From positions 1 to 50,107 of the forward strand of contig QHZY01000007.1 of the NCBI GenBank assembly GCA_003224855.1: a stretch of DNA of 50,107 nt, read 5' to 3'. Of the stretch, positions 1-11,782 are shown piece after piece; position 1 is the first letter of the stretch, and each line of letters starts with the position of its first letter. This DNA comes from Acidobacteriota bacterium. Lineage in GTDB: Bacteria > Acidobacteriota > Terriglobia > Terriglobales > Acidobacteriaceae. The notes under the pieces are model-generated. The model saw only the letters and a list, made by a program, of their open reading frames with translations. It did no database searches and was not told where the DNA came from. The translations under genes were made by a program, and so were the position numbers.

Positions 1-390
1 TGGATCGCTGCTGACACGCTCAGGAGTTGGCCCATGCATTGTTATGCTGGCAGGAGCCGAAATATCGACACTGATTTCCTTGGGATAATTCATCCAGATG
101 CGATATTCGACGATTTCGGTTTCAAGACCCGCCTGCCGGAATTTGGCTGCGACGTAGTCAGCGGTGGCTTTATCTTCCGCGGAACCGGCGATGTGAGGTG
201 CCTGGGTAAGCGTACGCAGATGTTGCTCTGCGAGTTGCGGGTCAGGAACCGCCAGGAATCGATTCTCGGTCGCAATCTCCTGCGCTGAGTCGCGAAATCC
301 AAACAGCGATTCCTTCTCGCGATCAGCACTCGAGGCGGCGGCAAAAACCAGACAGGGTATCAGTACAGCACAGGCAAGATTTACTCTCAT
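1..390 (-). CDS. M28-family carboxypeptidase (glutamate carboxypeptidase II-like), N-terminal part
   Basis: This gene runs off the left edge, and only the first 130 residues are visible. The start is ATG at 388-390, preceded by a GGGAGAG-like ribosome site. The protein opens with a hydrophobic signal peptide (about residues 1-22, ending in ...AAASSA). It continues with the segment typical of the N-terminus of PSMA/GCPII-like metallopeptidases: LRTLTQAPHIAGS, then DYVAAKFRQAGLETE, then a WMNYPKE stretch. By family knowledge these are secreted or periplasmic zinc exopeptidases that trim peptides. The zinc ligands lie outside the window, so activity cannot be judged. It is 23 bp downstream of the peroxiredoxin-like gene on the same strand and probably shares its transcript. 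Confidence 0.8.
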   Translation of the reverse strand, partial: MRVNLACAVLIPCLVFAAASSADREKESLFGFRDSAQEIATENRFLAVPDPQLAEQHLRTLTQAPHIAGSAEDKATADYVAAKFRQAGLETEIVEYRIWMNYPKEISVDISAPASITMHGPTPERVSSDP

Positions 391-413
391 CGCTCTCCCG
401 TGAAGTAAGAGTT

Positions 414-887
414 TTAACTGGCCAGCTGCTGGACAACTTCATGCAGCGCAGGAAGCTGGTTGAAACCATACAGCTTCCTGAATTCGATCCTGCCATTCCT
501 GCCGACAACGAAGATGGCTCGCTCACTCGTTCCGGCATGGGGACCAGACTCCTGCAGGACGCCGTATTGCCGGCTGACCTCACCATGCGGCCAGAAATCA
601 CTGCACATGCAAAAGTCGAACGGCCCGATCTGGCGTTCCCAGACGCCGGTGTTCATGATGGAATCCACATTTATAGTCACGACTTCCGTCTGGCGCGCCA
701 GCAGACTCTCGCGTTCTACCTGATAAGCAATCACCTGCTCGGCGCTAAGCGGTTCCCAGTTCGATGGATAGAAAGCGAGAAGAAGCTTGTGTTCTGACAA
801 GCGGTCGGCGAGGTGAAACCGTTGCCGGACGCCGGCGATCAAAGCCGGCAGTTCGAAATCGGGAGCGAGGTCTCCTGCCCTCAGCAT
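414..887 (-). CDS. Peroxiredoxin-like (AhpC/TSA-fold) protein lacking the peroxidatic cysteine
   Basis: A 157-residue thioredoxin-fold protein of the AhpC/TSA type. It has APDFELP near the N-terminus, FYPSNWEPLS at 39-48, SDFWPHGEVSRQYGV from 96, and a C-terminal IFVVGRNGRIEFRKLYG strand. In active family members the FYP motif leads to T-x-x-C. Here the Thr position is Glu45 and the peroxidatic Cys position is Ser48, so classical peroxidase chemistry is not expected. Cys93 and Cys95 form a CxC pair just before the SDF segment. The role is unknown; it could be a redox sensor, a disulfide-handling protein or a structural partner. It lies upstream of the M28 peptidase on the same strand and is divergent from the methyltransferase. 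Confidence 0.8.
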   Translation of the reverse strand: MLRAGDLAPDFELPALIAGVRQRFHLADRLSEHKLLLAFYPSNWEPLSAEQVIAYQVERESLLARQTEVVTINVDSIMNTGVWERQIGPFDFCMCSDFWPHGEVSRQYGVLQESGPHAGTSERAIFVVGRNGRIEFRKLYGFNQLPALHEVVQQLAS

Positions 888-956
888 GAGTAAGTTCTGA
901 TTGTACTAGAGCAGGGACATGACAAGAATGGAGATGCAACGCGCTACACTTTAGGC

Positions 957-1718
957 GTGCTGGCCCAGGACTCAACCAGAAGATTTTCGTCGCGGGTGCA
1001 GGACTATCAGCGGTTCCGCCCAGGCTATCCGCCGGGAGTAGTCGAGCTGCTCCGCAATGAGTGCGGCTTGACCGAGAGGTCCGTAGTGGCCGATATCGGT
1101 TCCGGTACCGGGATCTTCTCGCGCCTTCTTCTTGAGACCGGGGCTGAGGTAATCGGAGTTGAGCCGAACCTGGAAATGCGCCACGCGGGTGAAGAGTTTC
1201 TGGCTGCTTATCCCAGGTTCCAAAGTGTCGCAGGAACGGCAGAGGCGACCGGACTGGCCGAAAGCAGCATTGATTTAATGACCGCAGCCCAGGCGGCACA
1301 CTGGTTTGGGCTCGAACAAGCCCGGCGTGAGTTCAGGAGAACTCTGAAACCCGCCGGATGGGTGGCATTGATCTGGAACGACCGTCGTCAGGAAACAGAA
1401 TTTGCACGCAAGTATGAAGCCCTGCTGGTCGAGTTCGGGACGGACTATCTTGAAGTTCGAAGGCTGGATGAAAACCGGAATGTCGAGCCATTGTTCGGCT
1501 CCTCGACATTCAGAAAAAAGCGGTTCGCAAACTTTCAGGAGTTCGACTATGCAGGCCTGGAGGGCAGGCTCTTGTCGTCTTCCTATACGCCGCGCGCAGG
1601 AAGTCCCCGCCACCAGTCGATGCTGCAGAAACTGCATTCTATATTTGAGAAATACCAGGTAAATGGGCGAGTAATGTTCGAATACGACACGCAAGTCTTT
1701 TACGGACAACTGACATGA
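957..1718 (+). CDS. Class I SAM-dependent methyltransferase
   Basis: A 253-residue protein with a Rossmann-type methyltransferase core. The glycine-rich SAM loop is ADIGSGTG (45-52), followed by the acidic end of strand 2 (VIGVEP, Glu69) and a post-core AAQAAHWFGLEQARREFRRTLKPAGWVALIW segment typical of the Methyltransf_11 family. The substrate cannot be read from the sequence. The chosen start is GTG at 957. The gene ends in an ATGA overlap with the decarboxylase, so the two are very likely co-translated. The start lies 69 bp from the divergent peroxiredoxin-like gene. Confidence 0.85.
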   Translation: MLAQDSTRRFSSRVQDYQRFRPGYPPGVVELLRNECGLTERSVVADIGSGTGIFSRLLLETGAEVIGVEPNLEMRHAGEEFLAAYPRFQSVAGTAEATGLAESSIDLMTAAQAAHWFGLEQARREFRRTLKPAGWVALIWNDRRQETEFARKYEALLVEFGTDYLEVRRLDENRNVEPLFGSSTFRKKRFANFQEFDYAGLEGRLLSSSYTPRAGSPRHQSMLQKLHSIFEKYQVNGRVMFEYDTQVFYGQLT

Positions 1719-3172
1719 GTGAAGCAAAACTGCAGGGTATCGCTGAGGCTAGCTCGTATCACATGTCGCCGGAAGAGTTCCGGCGCCATGGATATCAGGT
1801 GATTGATTGGATCGCAGATTACTTGCAGCGTATTGAGACTTTCCCCGTGCTGTCGCAAGTCGAACCGGGCCAGGTCAGGGCATCGCTTCCCCCGCATGCG
1901 CCTGAATCCGGAGAGCCCTTCGCAAATTTACTGGCAGATGTCGATCGCGTGATTCTTCCTGGGGTTACGCACTGGCAGTCGCCGAATTTCTACGCCTACT
2001 TCCCTTGCAATGCTTCCGGACCGGCGATTCTGGGCGACCTGCTTTCTTCCGGATTGGGTGTGCAGGGAATGTTGTGGGCGACCAGCCCGGCGTGTACGGA
2101 ACTGGAAGCGCATGTTCTCGACTGGCTCGGGGAAATGCTCGCGCTTCCCCAGAAGTTTTTGTCCAGCGGCACCGGCGGAGGAGTGATTCAGGATACCGCT
2201 TCCAGTGCTTCTCTTTGCGCTTTGCTGGCTGCTCGCGAACGAGCCACCAACTTCCTTAGTAACAAGCAAGGATGTGACGGCAAGCTGGTGGCTTACTGCT
2301 CCTCGCAGGCGCATTCATCGATTGAGAAAGCAGTCCGCATCGCTGGGATCGGATCAGAAAATTTGAGAGCGGTCGAAGTCGATGCTGACTTCGGGATGAG
2401 ACCCGAAGCGCTGGCATCGCAGATCGAGCAAGACAGGCGGGCCGGCAAGCTGCCATTCTTTGTGTGCGCCACGGTGGGCACAACTTCTTCCAACGCAATC
2501 GATCCGGTGAAAGCCATCGGCGAGATTTGCCGGAATGAAGGCCTCTGGCTGCATGTGGATGCAGCCATGAGCGGTACAGCCGCGCTGTGCCCCGAGTTTC
2601 GTTTCATTCACCAGGGTCTCGAGCGGGCGGACAGTTACTGTTTCAATCCGCATAAGTGGATGTTTACCAACTTCGACTGCGATTGTTTCTATGTCGCCGA
2701 TCGCAAATCGTTGGTGCAGGCCTTGAGCGTGCTGCCGGAATATCTGCGCAATAAGGCGACCGAAGCCGGAGCCGTTATCGACTACCGTGACTGGCAGATT
2801 CCGCTCGGGCGAAGGTTCCGATCACTGAAACTGTGGTTCGTGATCCGGCATTACGGAATCGAAGGCCTGCGCCATCATATCCGCGAGCACGTCCGGCTGG
2901 CGCAGGAGTTCGCAAAGTGGATCCGGGCCGACCCGCGTTTTGAATTGGCTGCGCCGGTTCCTCTGAATCTCGTATGCTTCCGGCTTAAGGCTGGAGACAC
3001 GGCCAGTCAGGAATTGATGGAGCGGCTCAATCGAAGCGGCGATCTTTACCTGACCCACACCAAGCTGGCTGACAAGCTCACGCTTCGGCTGTGCGTCGGC
3101 CAGGCAAATACGGAAGAGCGTCATTTGGTTAAGGTCTGGGCACGGGTTAAGGAAGAAGCAGCAAAAATCTGA
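1715..3172 (+). CDS. PLP-dependent aromatic-L-amino-acid decarboxylase family protein
   Basis: A 485-residue group II PLP decarboxylase of the DOPA/tryptophan/tyrosine decarboxylase family. Visible marks are the N-terminal HGYQVIDWIADYL helix, THWQSPNFYAYFP, a SGGGV-like SGTGGGVIQDTASSA loop, WLHVDAAMSG with the cofactor Asp, and SYCFNPHKWMFTNFDCD with the PLP-binding Lys314. It converts an aromatic amino acid to the amine and CO2 in the cytoplasm; the exact substrate is not determined. The length is normal. It overlaps the upstream methyltransferase by 4 bp, so amine production followed by methylation is a plausible but unproven pairing. It converges with the secreted unknown, with only 4 bp between the stops. 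Confidence 0.9.
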   Translation: MSEAKLQGIAEASSYHMSPEEFRRHGYQVIDWIADYLQRIETFPVLSQVEPGQVRASLPPHAPESGEPFANLLADVDRVILPGVTHWQSPNFYAYFPCNASGPAILGDLLSSGLGVQGMLWATSPACTELEAHVLDWLGEMLALPQKFLSSGTGGGVIQDTASSASLCALLAARERATNFLSNKQGCDGKLVAYCSSQAHSSIEKAVRIAGIGSENLRAVEVDADFGMRPEALASQIEQDRRAGKLPFFVCATVGTTSSNAIDPVKAIGEICRNEGLWLHVDAAMSGTAALCPEFRFIHQGLERADSYCFNPHKWMFTNFDCDCFYVADRKSLVQALSVLPEYLRNKATEAGAVIDYRDWQIPLGRRFRSLKLWFVIRHYGIEGLRHHIREHVRLAQEFAKWIRADPRFELAAPVPLNLVCFRLKAGDTASQELMERLNRSGDLYLTHTKLADKLTLRLCVGQANTEERHLVKVWARVKEEAAKI

Positions 3173-3176
3173 AATG

Positions 3177-4166
3177 CTAATTTCGCCTTTCCAGGTCTTT
3201 CGGTTGCTCAGGCTTGGCTTGGCCAGCTGAAGGGTCTGGTTTCCAGGCCATCGGATTGGCCGGCGCTGTGGGATTCACCCCGAAATCCCACACGTAAAGA
3301 TTCATTCCTTCCTTACCGAGCATCTCCACGACTGCATATTCTCCGGGCTCGAGCGGCGCTGCGGGAGTGAGCTTGATCCAGTTGCCGCTCAACTGAGAAG
3401 ACTTGGTTGGAACCAGCTTTTGCTCCTGGCTTACCTTGCCGTAGAGGGCGATCTTAATATCGCCCGCGATCCGCTTGCCCTGCTTGGTCTGCATGCGCAC
3501 AATTCTGAAACGATCCCAGGGTAGCTCTTCGTCACGCGTCTTGGAAGCAGGGCTGGAAGAAGGCGCTGCGGTGGCGATGGGCTGGTCTCGCTGGTCATCG
3601 CGCACGTAGATGGAGGGCAGGGTGGCGTGCGCTTGCACCTTGGCGTGCAGCCCGGGGATCTCGATATTCTGGCGGGAGCTCGCGATGGGATTAATGGCGG
3701 CGCGCAGGATGTTCCCCTTGGTGTTCTTATTTACTTCGCCTCCGCTTTGCTGCAGTTCCACCAACTGAGGCTGGTTCTCAAAAGTGTCCAGAATTACCAC
3801 CCCTCCATCTTCCGGCAGTTGCAGCCCAGGGACGACGTGAGGCGACCGCGCCTCATCCTGCTTCTTCTCGGCCTCAAGTTCTTTGTCGAGTTGTACCGCC
3901 TCGGGGGCGGGCTTCCCCGCTTCGCGCTCCCTGGTAAACTTGTCAGTCGCGTCCCAGTCCACCATGGAATTGGGCACGTCTTCCCACTCGCCACGCTCCG
4001 CGCTGTAGTAGCGAACGCGGTCGCCTTTGACTTCCCATTGCGTGGCCAGTTGGTAGGAGCCGTCTTTCAAAATCAGGCGCTTGGCAAGCTGCTGGGCATG
4101 GGCAGCGCCGGTAAGGGTAAGTGCTGCAAAAAGCAGTGCGGTGGTGAGCAGATTCCGAGGCCGCAT
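3177..4166 (-). CDS. Secreted protein of unknown function
   Basis: A 329-residue protein with a clear Sec signal peptide (about residues 1-24, ending AHA before QQ). The N-terminal half has a short LILKDGSYQLATQWEVKGDRV segment that looks like a small beta domain, followed by DVPNSMVDWDATDKF. A charged, low-complexity middle comes next. The C-terminal half has beta-rich text ending in PLEPGEYAVVEMLGKEGMN. The C-terminus is proline- and lysine-rich. I recognise no enzyme motif. Proteins with this layout are common among acidobacterial exported unknowns (recollection, not a search). It is divergent from pyrG across 207 bp. Confidence 0.75.
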   Translation of the reverse strand: MRPRNLLTTALLFAALTLTGAAHAQQLAKRLILKDGSYQLATQWEVKGDRVRYYSAERGEWEDVPNSMVDWDATDKFTREREAGKPAPEAVQLDKELEAEKKQDEARSPHVVPGLQLPEDGGVVILDTFENQPQLVELQQSGGEVNKNTKGNILRAAINPIASSRQNIEIPGLHAKVQAHATLPSIYVRDDQRDQPIATAAPSSSPASKTRDEELPWDRFRIVRMQTKQGKRIAGDIKIALYGKVSQEQKLVPTKSSQLSGNWIKLTPAAPLEPGEYAVVEMLGKEGMNLYVWDFGVNPTAPANPMAWKPDPSAGQAKPEQPKDLERRN

Positions 4167-4292
4167 AAGAACCCTTTTAGTTAGATGCAGAAGCTAACCT
4201 CAGTCTAAACCGGAAATTGATGGTGCAAGCGGCCCAAAAACAGCCTCTACTCACGTTTTCCGGCCTCAAGTACACCACAAATAAGCGCCTAG

Positions 4293-6714
<2,422 letters not shown>

Positions 6715-6744
6715 GCAGCGTATCTGCTACCATCCGTCAGATCG

Positions 6745-7896
6745 ATGAACACATTTTGGGCAATTTGCGGGATCGTTATCATTGTTCTGGTCCTGTCCGA
6801 TGCGTTTGAGACGGTAGTTCTGCCACGGCGCGTCACGCGTCAGTTTCGCCTGACCGCCTGGTTTTATCGCCGAGCATGGCGTCCGTGGGCTGCCCTGGCG
6901 CGCCGCATCAAGAAGGATGCGCGCAGAGAATCGTTCCTCGGCTATTTTGGCCCGCTTTCACTCATTCTTCTACTGGTGCTATGGGCCGGCAGCTTGATTT
7001 TCGGCTTCGCCCTGTTGCAATTCGGCGCTGGAAGGCACCTGAAGCTGAGCGGTGAGCCGATCACGTTCGGATTGTTGCTCTACCACAGCGGTGAGACATT
7101 TTTTACCCTGGGTTATGGAGACATCATTCCGGAGTCACCGTTTGCCCGCGCTCTGGCCGTAACCGAAGCCGGTACAGGCTTCGGCTTCCTGGCCATTGTG
7201 ATCGGCTATCTGCCAACCATCTATTCGGGCTTTTCGCGCCGTGAGATAGAGATTTCGCGGCTGGATGCACGTGCCGGCTCGCCTCCCACGGCTGCCGAAT
7301 TGTTGCTCCGGTTCGGCAAGTGCCCGCAGCAAAGTGTTCTTGATGAGATTTTTCGTGATTGGGAGCGGTGGTCTGCGGAAGTTCTGGAAAGCCATCTCTC
7401 TTACGGAGTCTTGGGTTATTTCCGGTCGCAACACATCAATCAATCGTGGCTGGGCGCGCTCACAACGATTCTGGATGCTACCGCTCTGGTGATGGCCGGC
7501 ATTGGCGACATTAAAGACGAACAGGCCAGCCTCACTTTTTCCATGGCCAGACATGCGGTAGTCGACCTGGCTCAGGTCTATCGCGCGCAATACAATCCGG
7601 ATTATCCGGATCGATTGCCGGAAGCGGAATTCGCGCGACTGCGCCAAATGCTGGCGGACGAAGACCTGAAGATTCACGACGATCCGGAGTTTCTGGAAAA
7701 ACTGGCCCACTTGCGATCGATGTACGAAGCGTATGCTTACGGTTTAGCGCAGCGCCTCGTGATCATGTTGCCGCCCTGGGTAAACGCGCTGAAGCGAAAA
7801 GATAACTGGGAAGCGGGACCATGGGACCGTTTGATCCAGGCCCGCGGACTCGGCGAACACGCGCAGAAGATCCTGCGGGTGGAAGATCACTTCTGA
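6745..7896 (+). CDS. Two-TM potassium-channel-like membrane protein
   Basis: A 383-residue protein. TM1 is at residues 2-20 (FWAICGIVIIVLVLSDAF). A basic loop follows, then a second hydrophobic segment at about 70-95 (LSLILLLVLWAGSLIFGFALL). The pore helix and selectivity-filter-like TLGYGD come at about 122-127, then a last TM (FGFLAIVIGYLPTIYSGF). The filter GYGD is that of K+ channels. The C-terminal 200 residues are cytoplasmic and show no RCK/TrkA nucleotide-binding motif that I can see. It lies between kdsA and kdsD and reads in the same direction. The last 100 codons and the 3' flank belong to the 527-bp tandem duplication, but this copy is complete. Confidence 0.8.
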   Translation: MNTFWAICGIVIIVLVLSDAFETVVLPRRVTRQFRLTAWFYRRAWRPWAALARRIKKDARRESFLGYFGPLSLILLLVLWAGSLIFGFALLQFGAGRHLKLSGEPITFGLLLYHSGETFFTLGYGDIIPESPFARALAVTEAGTGFGFLAIVIGYLPTIYSGFSRREIEISRLDARAGSPPTAAELLLRFGKCPQQSVLDEIFRDWERWSAEVLESHLSYGVLGYFRSQHINQSWLGALTTILDATALVMAGIGDIKDEQASLTFSMARHAVVDLAQVYRAQYNPDYPDRLPEAEFARLRQMLADEDLKIHDDPEFLEKLAHLRSMYEAYAYGLAQRLVIMLPPWVNALKRKDNWEAGPWDRLIQARGLGEHAQKILRVEDHF

Positions 7897-8122
7897 ATCG
7901 AAGTATGGAAGTGTTCCGCATAAAAAAGAGCTCCTGCCGCAATGAATAAAGTTGGAGAAAACGTGGTGCGGATTGAGGCTGAAGCCTTGCAAAGGCTGGC
8001 AGACCGCATCGCCGGATCCATGGCTCCGGCTTTTGACCGTGCCGTGGAACTCATATTCGGGTGCACGGGCCGGGTGGTAGTTACAGGAATGGGCAAGAGT
8101 GGCATCATCGCGCGCAAGATCG
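7596..8122. repeat. Perfect 527-bp tandem duplication, copy 1
   Basis: Bases 7596-8122 are repeated without any difference that I can find at 8123-8649. The unit holds the last 100 codons of the channel gene, the 45-bp spacer, and the first 60 codons of kdsD. The bases just outside the unit do not match (A at 7595 against G at 8122; T at 8123 against C at 8650), so there is no microhomology at the join. Confidence 0.95.
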
Positions 8123-8196
8123 TCCGGATTATCCGGATCGATTGCCGGAAGCGGAATTCGCGCGACTGCGCCAAATGCTGGCGGACGAAGACCTGA
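7942..8196 (+). pseudogene. Truncated first copy of kdsD, fused out of frame to the channel tail
   Basis: The first 60 residues ([13 protein letters not shown]... to SGIIARKI) are identical to the start of the intact kdsD at 8469. After the duplication join at 8122/8123 the frame enters channel-gene DNA in the wrong phase and adds 24 unrelated residues before a stop at 8194-8196. It keeps the natural ribosome site and start, so a short peptide could be made. It has less than half of the SIS domain and cannot be an isomerase. Confidence 0.8.
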
Positions 8197-8649
8197 AGAT
8201 TCACGACGATCCGGAGTTTCTGGAAAAACTGGCCCACTTGCGATCGATGTACGAAGCGTATGCTTACGGTTTAGCGCAGCGCCTCGTGATCATGTTGCCG
8301 CCCTGGGTAAACGCGCTGAAGCGAAAAGATAACTGGGAAGCGGGACCATGGGACCGTTTGATCCAGGCCCGCGGACTCGGCGAACACGCGCAGAAGATCC
8401 TGCGGGTGGAAGATCACTTCTGAATCGAAGTATGGAAGTGTTCCGCATAAAAAAGAGCTCCTGCCGCAATGAATAAAGTTGGAGAAAACGTGGTGCGGAT
8501 TGAGGCTGAAGCCTTGCAAAGGCTGGCAGACCGCATCGCCGGATCCATGGCTCCGGCTTTTGACCGTGCCGTGGAACTCATATTCGGGTGCACGGGCCGG
8601 GTGGTAGTTACAGGAATGGGCAAGAGTGGCATCATCGCGCGCAAGATCG
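8123..8649. repeat. Perfect 527-bp tandem duplication, copy 2
   Basis: This second copy directly abuts copy 1. It carries a remnant of the channel gene's C-terminal 100 codons (8123-8423, same reading as 7596-7896) and then the real upstream region and first 60 codons of the intact kdsD. Because the unit spans a gene boundary, the duplication leaves one full copy of each gene. Confidence 0.95.
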
Positions 8650-9464
8650 CGGCTACGCTGAACTCGACAGGGACTCCTTCCCTGTTTATGCACCCGGTCG
8701 AGGCTGTTCACGGTGATCTGGGAATGATCGTCAAAGGCGACATTGTATTGGCGCTTTCCGCGAGTGGGGAAACCGAAGAAATTCTGCAGCTGCTGGCGAC
8801 CTTGAAGCGGCTGCAAATCCCGCTCATCGCGATGACCTGTGATGAAAATTCGGCAAGCGAGCCTTCCCCTGCGGAAACTTCGACGCTCGCCTCCGCGGCA
8901 GAAGTGGCCCTTGACTGCTCGATCGATAAAGAAGCCTGCTCGCTGGGATTAGCTCCGACGGCTTCGACCACCACCATGCTGGCGCTCGGTGACGCAGTGG
9001 CGGTCGCGCTCTCGGAAAAACGCGGCTTTAAAGAAGAAGATTTTGCCAACCTGCATCCCGGAGGCAAGCTGGGCAAGCGACTGGCACGGGTTGAATCGAT
9101 GATGCACAGCGGCGATGCAGTTCCGCGGGTCACGCCCAAAGCGAAAATGCCGGATGTAATTTACGAAATGTCCCGCAAGAAGCTGGGGATTACAACCGTA
9201 GTGGAAGGCCAGAAACTGGTGGGCGTAATCAGCGACGGCGATTTGCGTCGCCTGCTCGAAAAGCGGGGCAAGGACGTTCTCGACCTTACAGCCGCGGATT
9301 GCATGTCACGGGAGCCCAAGACGATTTCCGGCAGCGAATTCGCCGCCACCGCCCTGGCGATGATGGAAGAGAAAAAAATCACATCCCTTATTGTCGTGAA
9401 CGGCAATCGCGAATTACAGGGCATTGTGCACCTGCACGATTTGTGGGGAACTGAAATGGTTTAG
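8469..9464 (+). CDS. kdsD: Arabinose-5-phosphate isomerase (KdsD/KpsF family)
   Basis: A 331-residue protein that interconverts ribulose-5-phosphate and arabinose-5-phosphate, feeding KdsA. The N-terminal SIS domain shows [37 protein letters not shown] and [17 protein letters not shown]. The linker has the family's [12 protein letters not shown]. The C-terminal pair of CBS domains follows ([13 protein letters not shown] and [12 protein letters not shown]). The length matches E. coli KdsD closely. The pentose phosphate genes further on (tkt, zwf) supply its ribulose-5-phosphate. The upstream 45 bp and first 60 codons lie inside the second copy of the tandem duplication. Confidence 0.95.
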   Translation: MNKVGENVVRIEAEALQRLADRIAGSMAPAFDRAVELIFGCTGRVVVTGMGKSGIIARKIAATLNSTGTPSLFMHPVEAVHGDLGMIVKGDIVLALSASGETEEILQLLATLKRLQIPLIAMTCDENSASEPSPAETSTLASAAEVALDCSIDKEACSLGLAPTASTTTMLALGDAVAVALSEKRGFKEEDFANLHPGGKLGKRLARVESMMHSGDAVPRVTPKAKMPDVIYEMSRKKLGITTVVEGQKLVGVISDGDLRRLLEKRGKDVLDLTAADCMSREPKTISGSEFAATALAMMEEKKITSLIVVNGNRELQGIVHLHDLWGTEMV

Positions 9465-9558
9465 GGGGTTGACGTCAGGTACGGTTGATCCAGACCCAGA
9501 AAAATCAATTCACTTCATCGTTTACAATCAACTTTCCCGCACATTCAGAGGACAAACT

Positions 9559-11328
9559 ATGCACCGCTGGTCACAACTGTTTATCCCTACTCTGCGCGAG
9601 GCGCCGGCCGATGCCGAGGTCGCCAGCCACAAGTTCCTGGTGCGTGCCGGCTATATCCGTCAGCTCGCGGCGGGAATCTATTCGTATCTTTTCTTAGGCA
9701 ATCGTTCGTTTAATAAAATCATGGCCATCGTGCGCGAGGAGATGGACAAGATTGGCCAGGAGTTCTACCTGCCGGCGCTGCATCCTCGCGAACTCTGGGA
9801 AGCCAGCGGACGCTGGTCCTTAATCGGCGAAAACATGTTCCGCTTGAAGGACCGCAAGGGAGCCGATTTGTGCCTGGGCTTTACCCACGAAGAAGTGATG
9901 ACTGAGATCGCGCGTAAAGAGCTGCGCAGCTACAAGCAGTTACCGCAGATCTGGTATCAGATCCAGACGAAATTTCGTGACGAGCCGCGGCCGAAATCCG
10001 GTTTGCTGCGCGTCCGGCAGTTCATCATGAAGGATTCGTATTCCTTCGATATCGACGCCGCCGGTCTCGATGCTTCGTATCTGAAGCATCGCCAGGCCTA
10101 CAAAAATATCTTCGACCGGTGCGGGCTGAAGTACATGGTGATCGAGGCGCATTCGGGCGCGATGGGTGGATCGCAGTCGGAAGAATTCATGGTGCGCACT
10201 CCGGCGGGCGAAGACCAGATCGTGAGCTGCGAGAAATGCGACTATGCAGCGAACATGGAAAAGGCTATTTCGCGACTTGAACCGGTTTCCGATCTCGCAG
10301 CAGAAGGTGACGGCAAGCCTTTGCTGGTCCACACCCCAGGGATGAAAACCATTGAAGAAGTGGCCAAATTTCTTGGCGTTGCACCCAATAACAAAATAAA
10401 GACGCTCGCTTACGTGATGGAAGAAAAGGACAAGAAATCGGGTAAGGCGAGCACGCGGCCCGTGATTGCTCTGATGCGTGGAGATCATCAGCTCAACGAG
10501 ACCAAGCTGCTGACCGCATTGGCGGGAAAACAAACCCGCTTGATGCAGGAAGAAGAGATAGTTCAGCTGTTTAAGTCTCCCGCAGGGTTCCTCGGACCGC
10601 TTGGAGTGGAATGGGCCAGCAATACGAATGAGGCTGACAAGCCAATTCTGCTGGTTGATAGCGCGCTAAAGGGCCGCACCAACCTGATCAGCGGTGCGAA
10701 TAAAGAAGATTATCACTTGAAGAATGTCACGCCTGGACGCGACTTTCAGCCCAGTGCTTATGCCGATCTTCGGAGTGTGTCGGCTGGCGAACCTTGCCCC
10801 AAATGTGGCGCTCCTCTGCGGATCGATACCGCGGTGGAAATCGGACACATCTTCAAACTGGGCTACAAGTATTCGGAATCCATGGGCGCTCGTGTGCTCG
10901 ACAAAAACGGCAAAGAAGTTATCCCGATTATGGGCAGTTACGGCATCGGCATTGAGCGCATTCTGACCGCCGCAGTTGAACAGAGTAATGATGAAAATGG
11001 TTTTTCCCTGCCGCTGCAGATCGCGCCCTTCGACATTGTTGTAACGCCCACCAACGTCAGCGACGAGAAGATCAGGAGCGCAGCGGAGAACCTCGCCTGC
11101 CGCCTGCTGGAGAAAGGTTACGACGTGTTACTGGATGACAGGGACGAACGGCCAGGGGTCAAGTTCAAAGACGCTGACCTGGTGGGCATACCCTTTCGTG
11201 TCAATGTGGGAAAGAAGGTTACCGACGATACTGTAGAGGTGGTTCGGCGCTCGACTCGCGAAATTCAGGATGTTAGCATCGCCGCGATAATCGAGTATTT
11301 CGAACAAAATCTTCGGCCGGCGCGCTGA
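9559..11328 (+). CDS. proS: Prolyl-tRNA synthetase, bacterial type with YbaK-like editing insert
   Basis: A 589-residue class II aminoacyl-tRNA synthetase that charges tRNA-Pro. The start is ATG 9559 ([14 protein letters not shown]), after GAGGACAAACT. An open frame extends to 9424 but that part overlaps kdsD and is not family-like. Visible signs are the motif 2 region ([44 protein letters not shown], here named only by its parts), [25 protein letters not shown], the inserted editing domain ([21 protein letters not shown]), [11 protein letters not shown] (motif 3) and a C-terminal anticodon domain with [18 protein letters not shown]. The length is normal. Confidence 0.95.
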   Translation: MHRWSQLFIPTLREAPADAEVASHKFLVRAGYIRQLAAGIYSYLFLGNRSFNKIMAIVREEMDKIGQEFYLPALHPRELWEASGRWSLIGENMFRLKDRKGADLCLGFTHEEVMTEIARKELRSYKQLPQIWYQIQTKFRDEPRPKSGLLRVRQFIMKDSYSFDIDAAGLDASYLKHRQAYKNIFDRCGLKYMVIEAHSGAMGGSQSEEFMVRTPAGEDQIVSCEKCDYAANMEKAISRLEPVSDLAAEGDGKPLLVHTPGMKTIEEVAKFLGVAPNNKIKTLAYVMEEKDKKSGKASTRPVIALMRGDHQLNETKLLTALAGKQTRLMQEEEIVQLFKSPAGFLGPLGVEWASNTNEADKPILLVDSALKGRTNLISGANKEDYHLKNVTPGRDFQPSAYADLRSVSAGEPCPKCGAPLRIDTAVEIGHIFKLGYKYSESMGARVLDKNGKEVIPIMGSYGIGIERILTAAVEQSNDENGFSLPLQIAPFDIVVTPTNVSDEKIRSAAENLACRLLEKGYDVLLDDRDERPGVKFKDADLVGIPFRVNVGKKVTDDTVEVVRRSTREIQDVSIAAIIEYFEQNLRPAR

Positions 11329-11366
11329 AACGTACTCACGATGCGTGCCACTGACGGAGCGCAATT

Positions 11367-11723
11367 ATGGGTACCATGAAGGCGATCGTAGGCATTGTGG
11401 CCATTGTCGCGGCAGTTTATCTGTGCGCAACTCTGATTCCTCCCTTCTTCTCGAACTACCAGTTCGAAGATGCCATCAAGACAGAAGCACAGATGAGCAC
11501 CTACAGCACCAAATCGGAAGAACAGATTCGTGACACTATCTACAAGAAAGCCCAGGAACTTGAGATTCCCATGAACCGGGAGCAGATCAAGGTGCAGCGC
11601 ACCGGCTTGCAAGGCAGCGGTTCGGTCTCAATTGACGCGCCCTATCTGGTGCATGTGGATCTTCCCGGATATCCTCTGGATCTGCGTTTCGATCCCTCCA
11701 CCAGGAACCGGAGTGTCTTCTAA
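11367..11723 (+). CDS. Small single-pass membrane protein, DUF4845-like
   Basis: A 118-residue protein with one N-terminal membrane anchor (residues 5-25, AIVGIVAIVAAVYLCATLIPP). A short alpha/beta extracytoplasmic part follows with FEDAIKTEAQ and MNREQIKVQR. It resembles small acidobacterial and proteobacterial proteins of the DUF4845 type, judged by shape only. The function is unknown. It follows proS by 38 bp and may be in the same transcript. A second ATG three codons in is an equally good start. Confidence 0.6.
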   Translation: MGTMKAIVGIVAIVAAVYLCATLIPPFFSNYQFEDAIKTEAQMSTYSTKSEEQIRDTIYKKAQELEIPMNREQIKVQRTGLQGSGSVSIDAPYLVHVDLPGYPLDLRFDPSTRNRSVF

Positions 11724-11782
11724 GGCGCTCACTCGCTCTGGCCTGCATTAAGATAGAGTTTCCGCACCTTCCGGCAGTTGCA

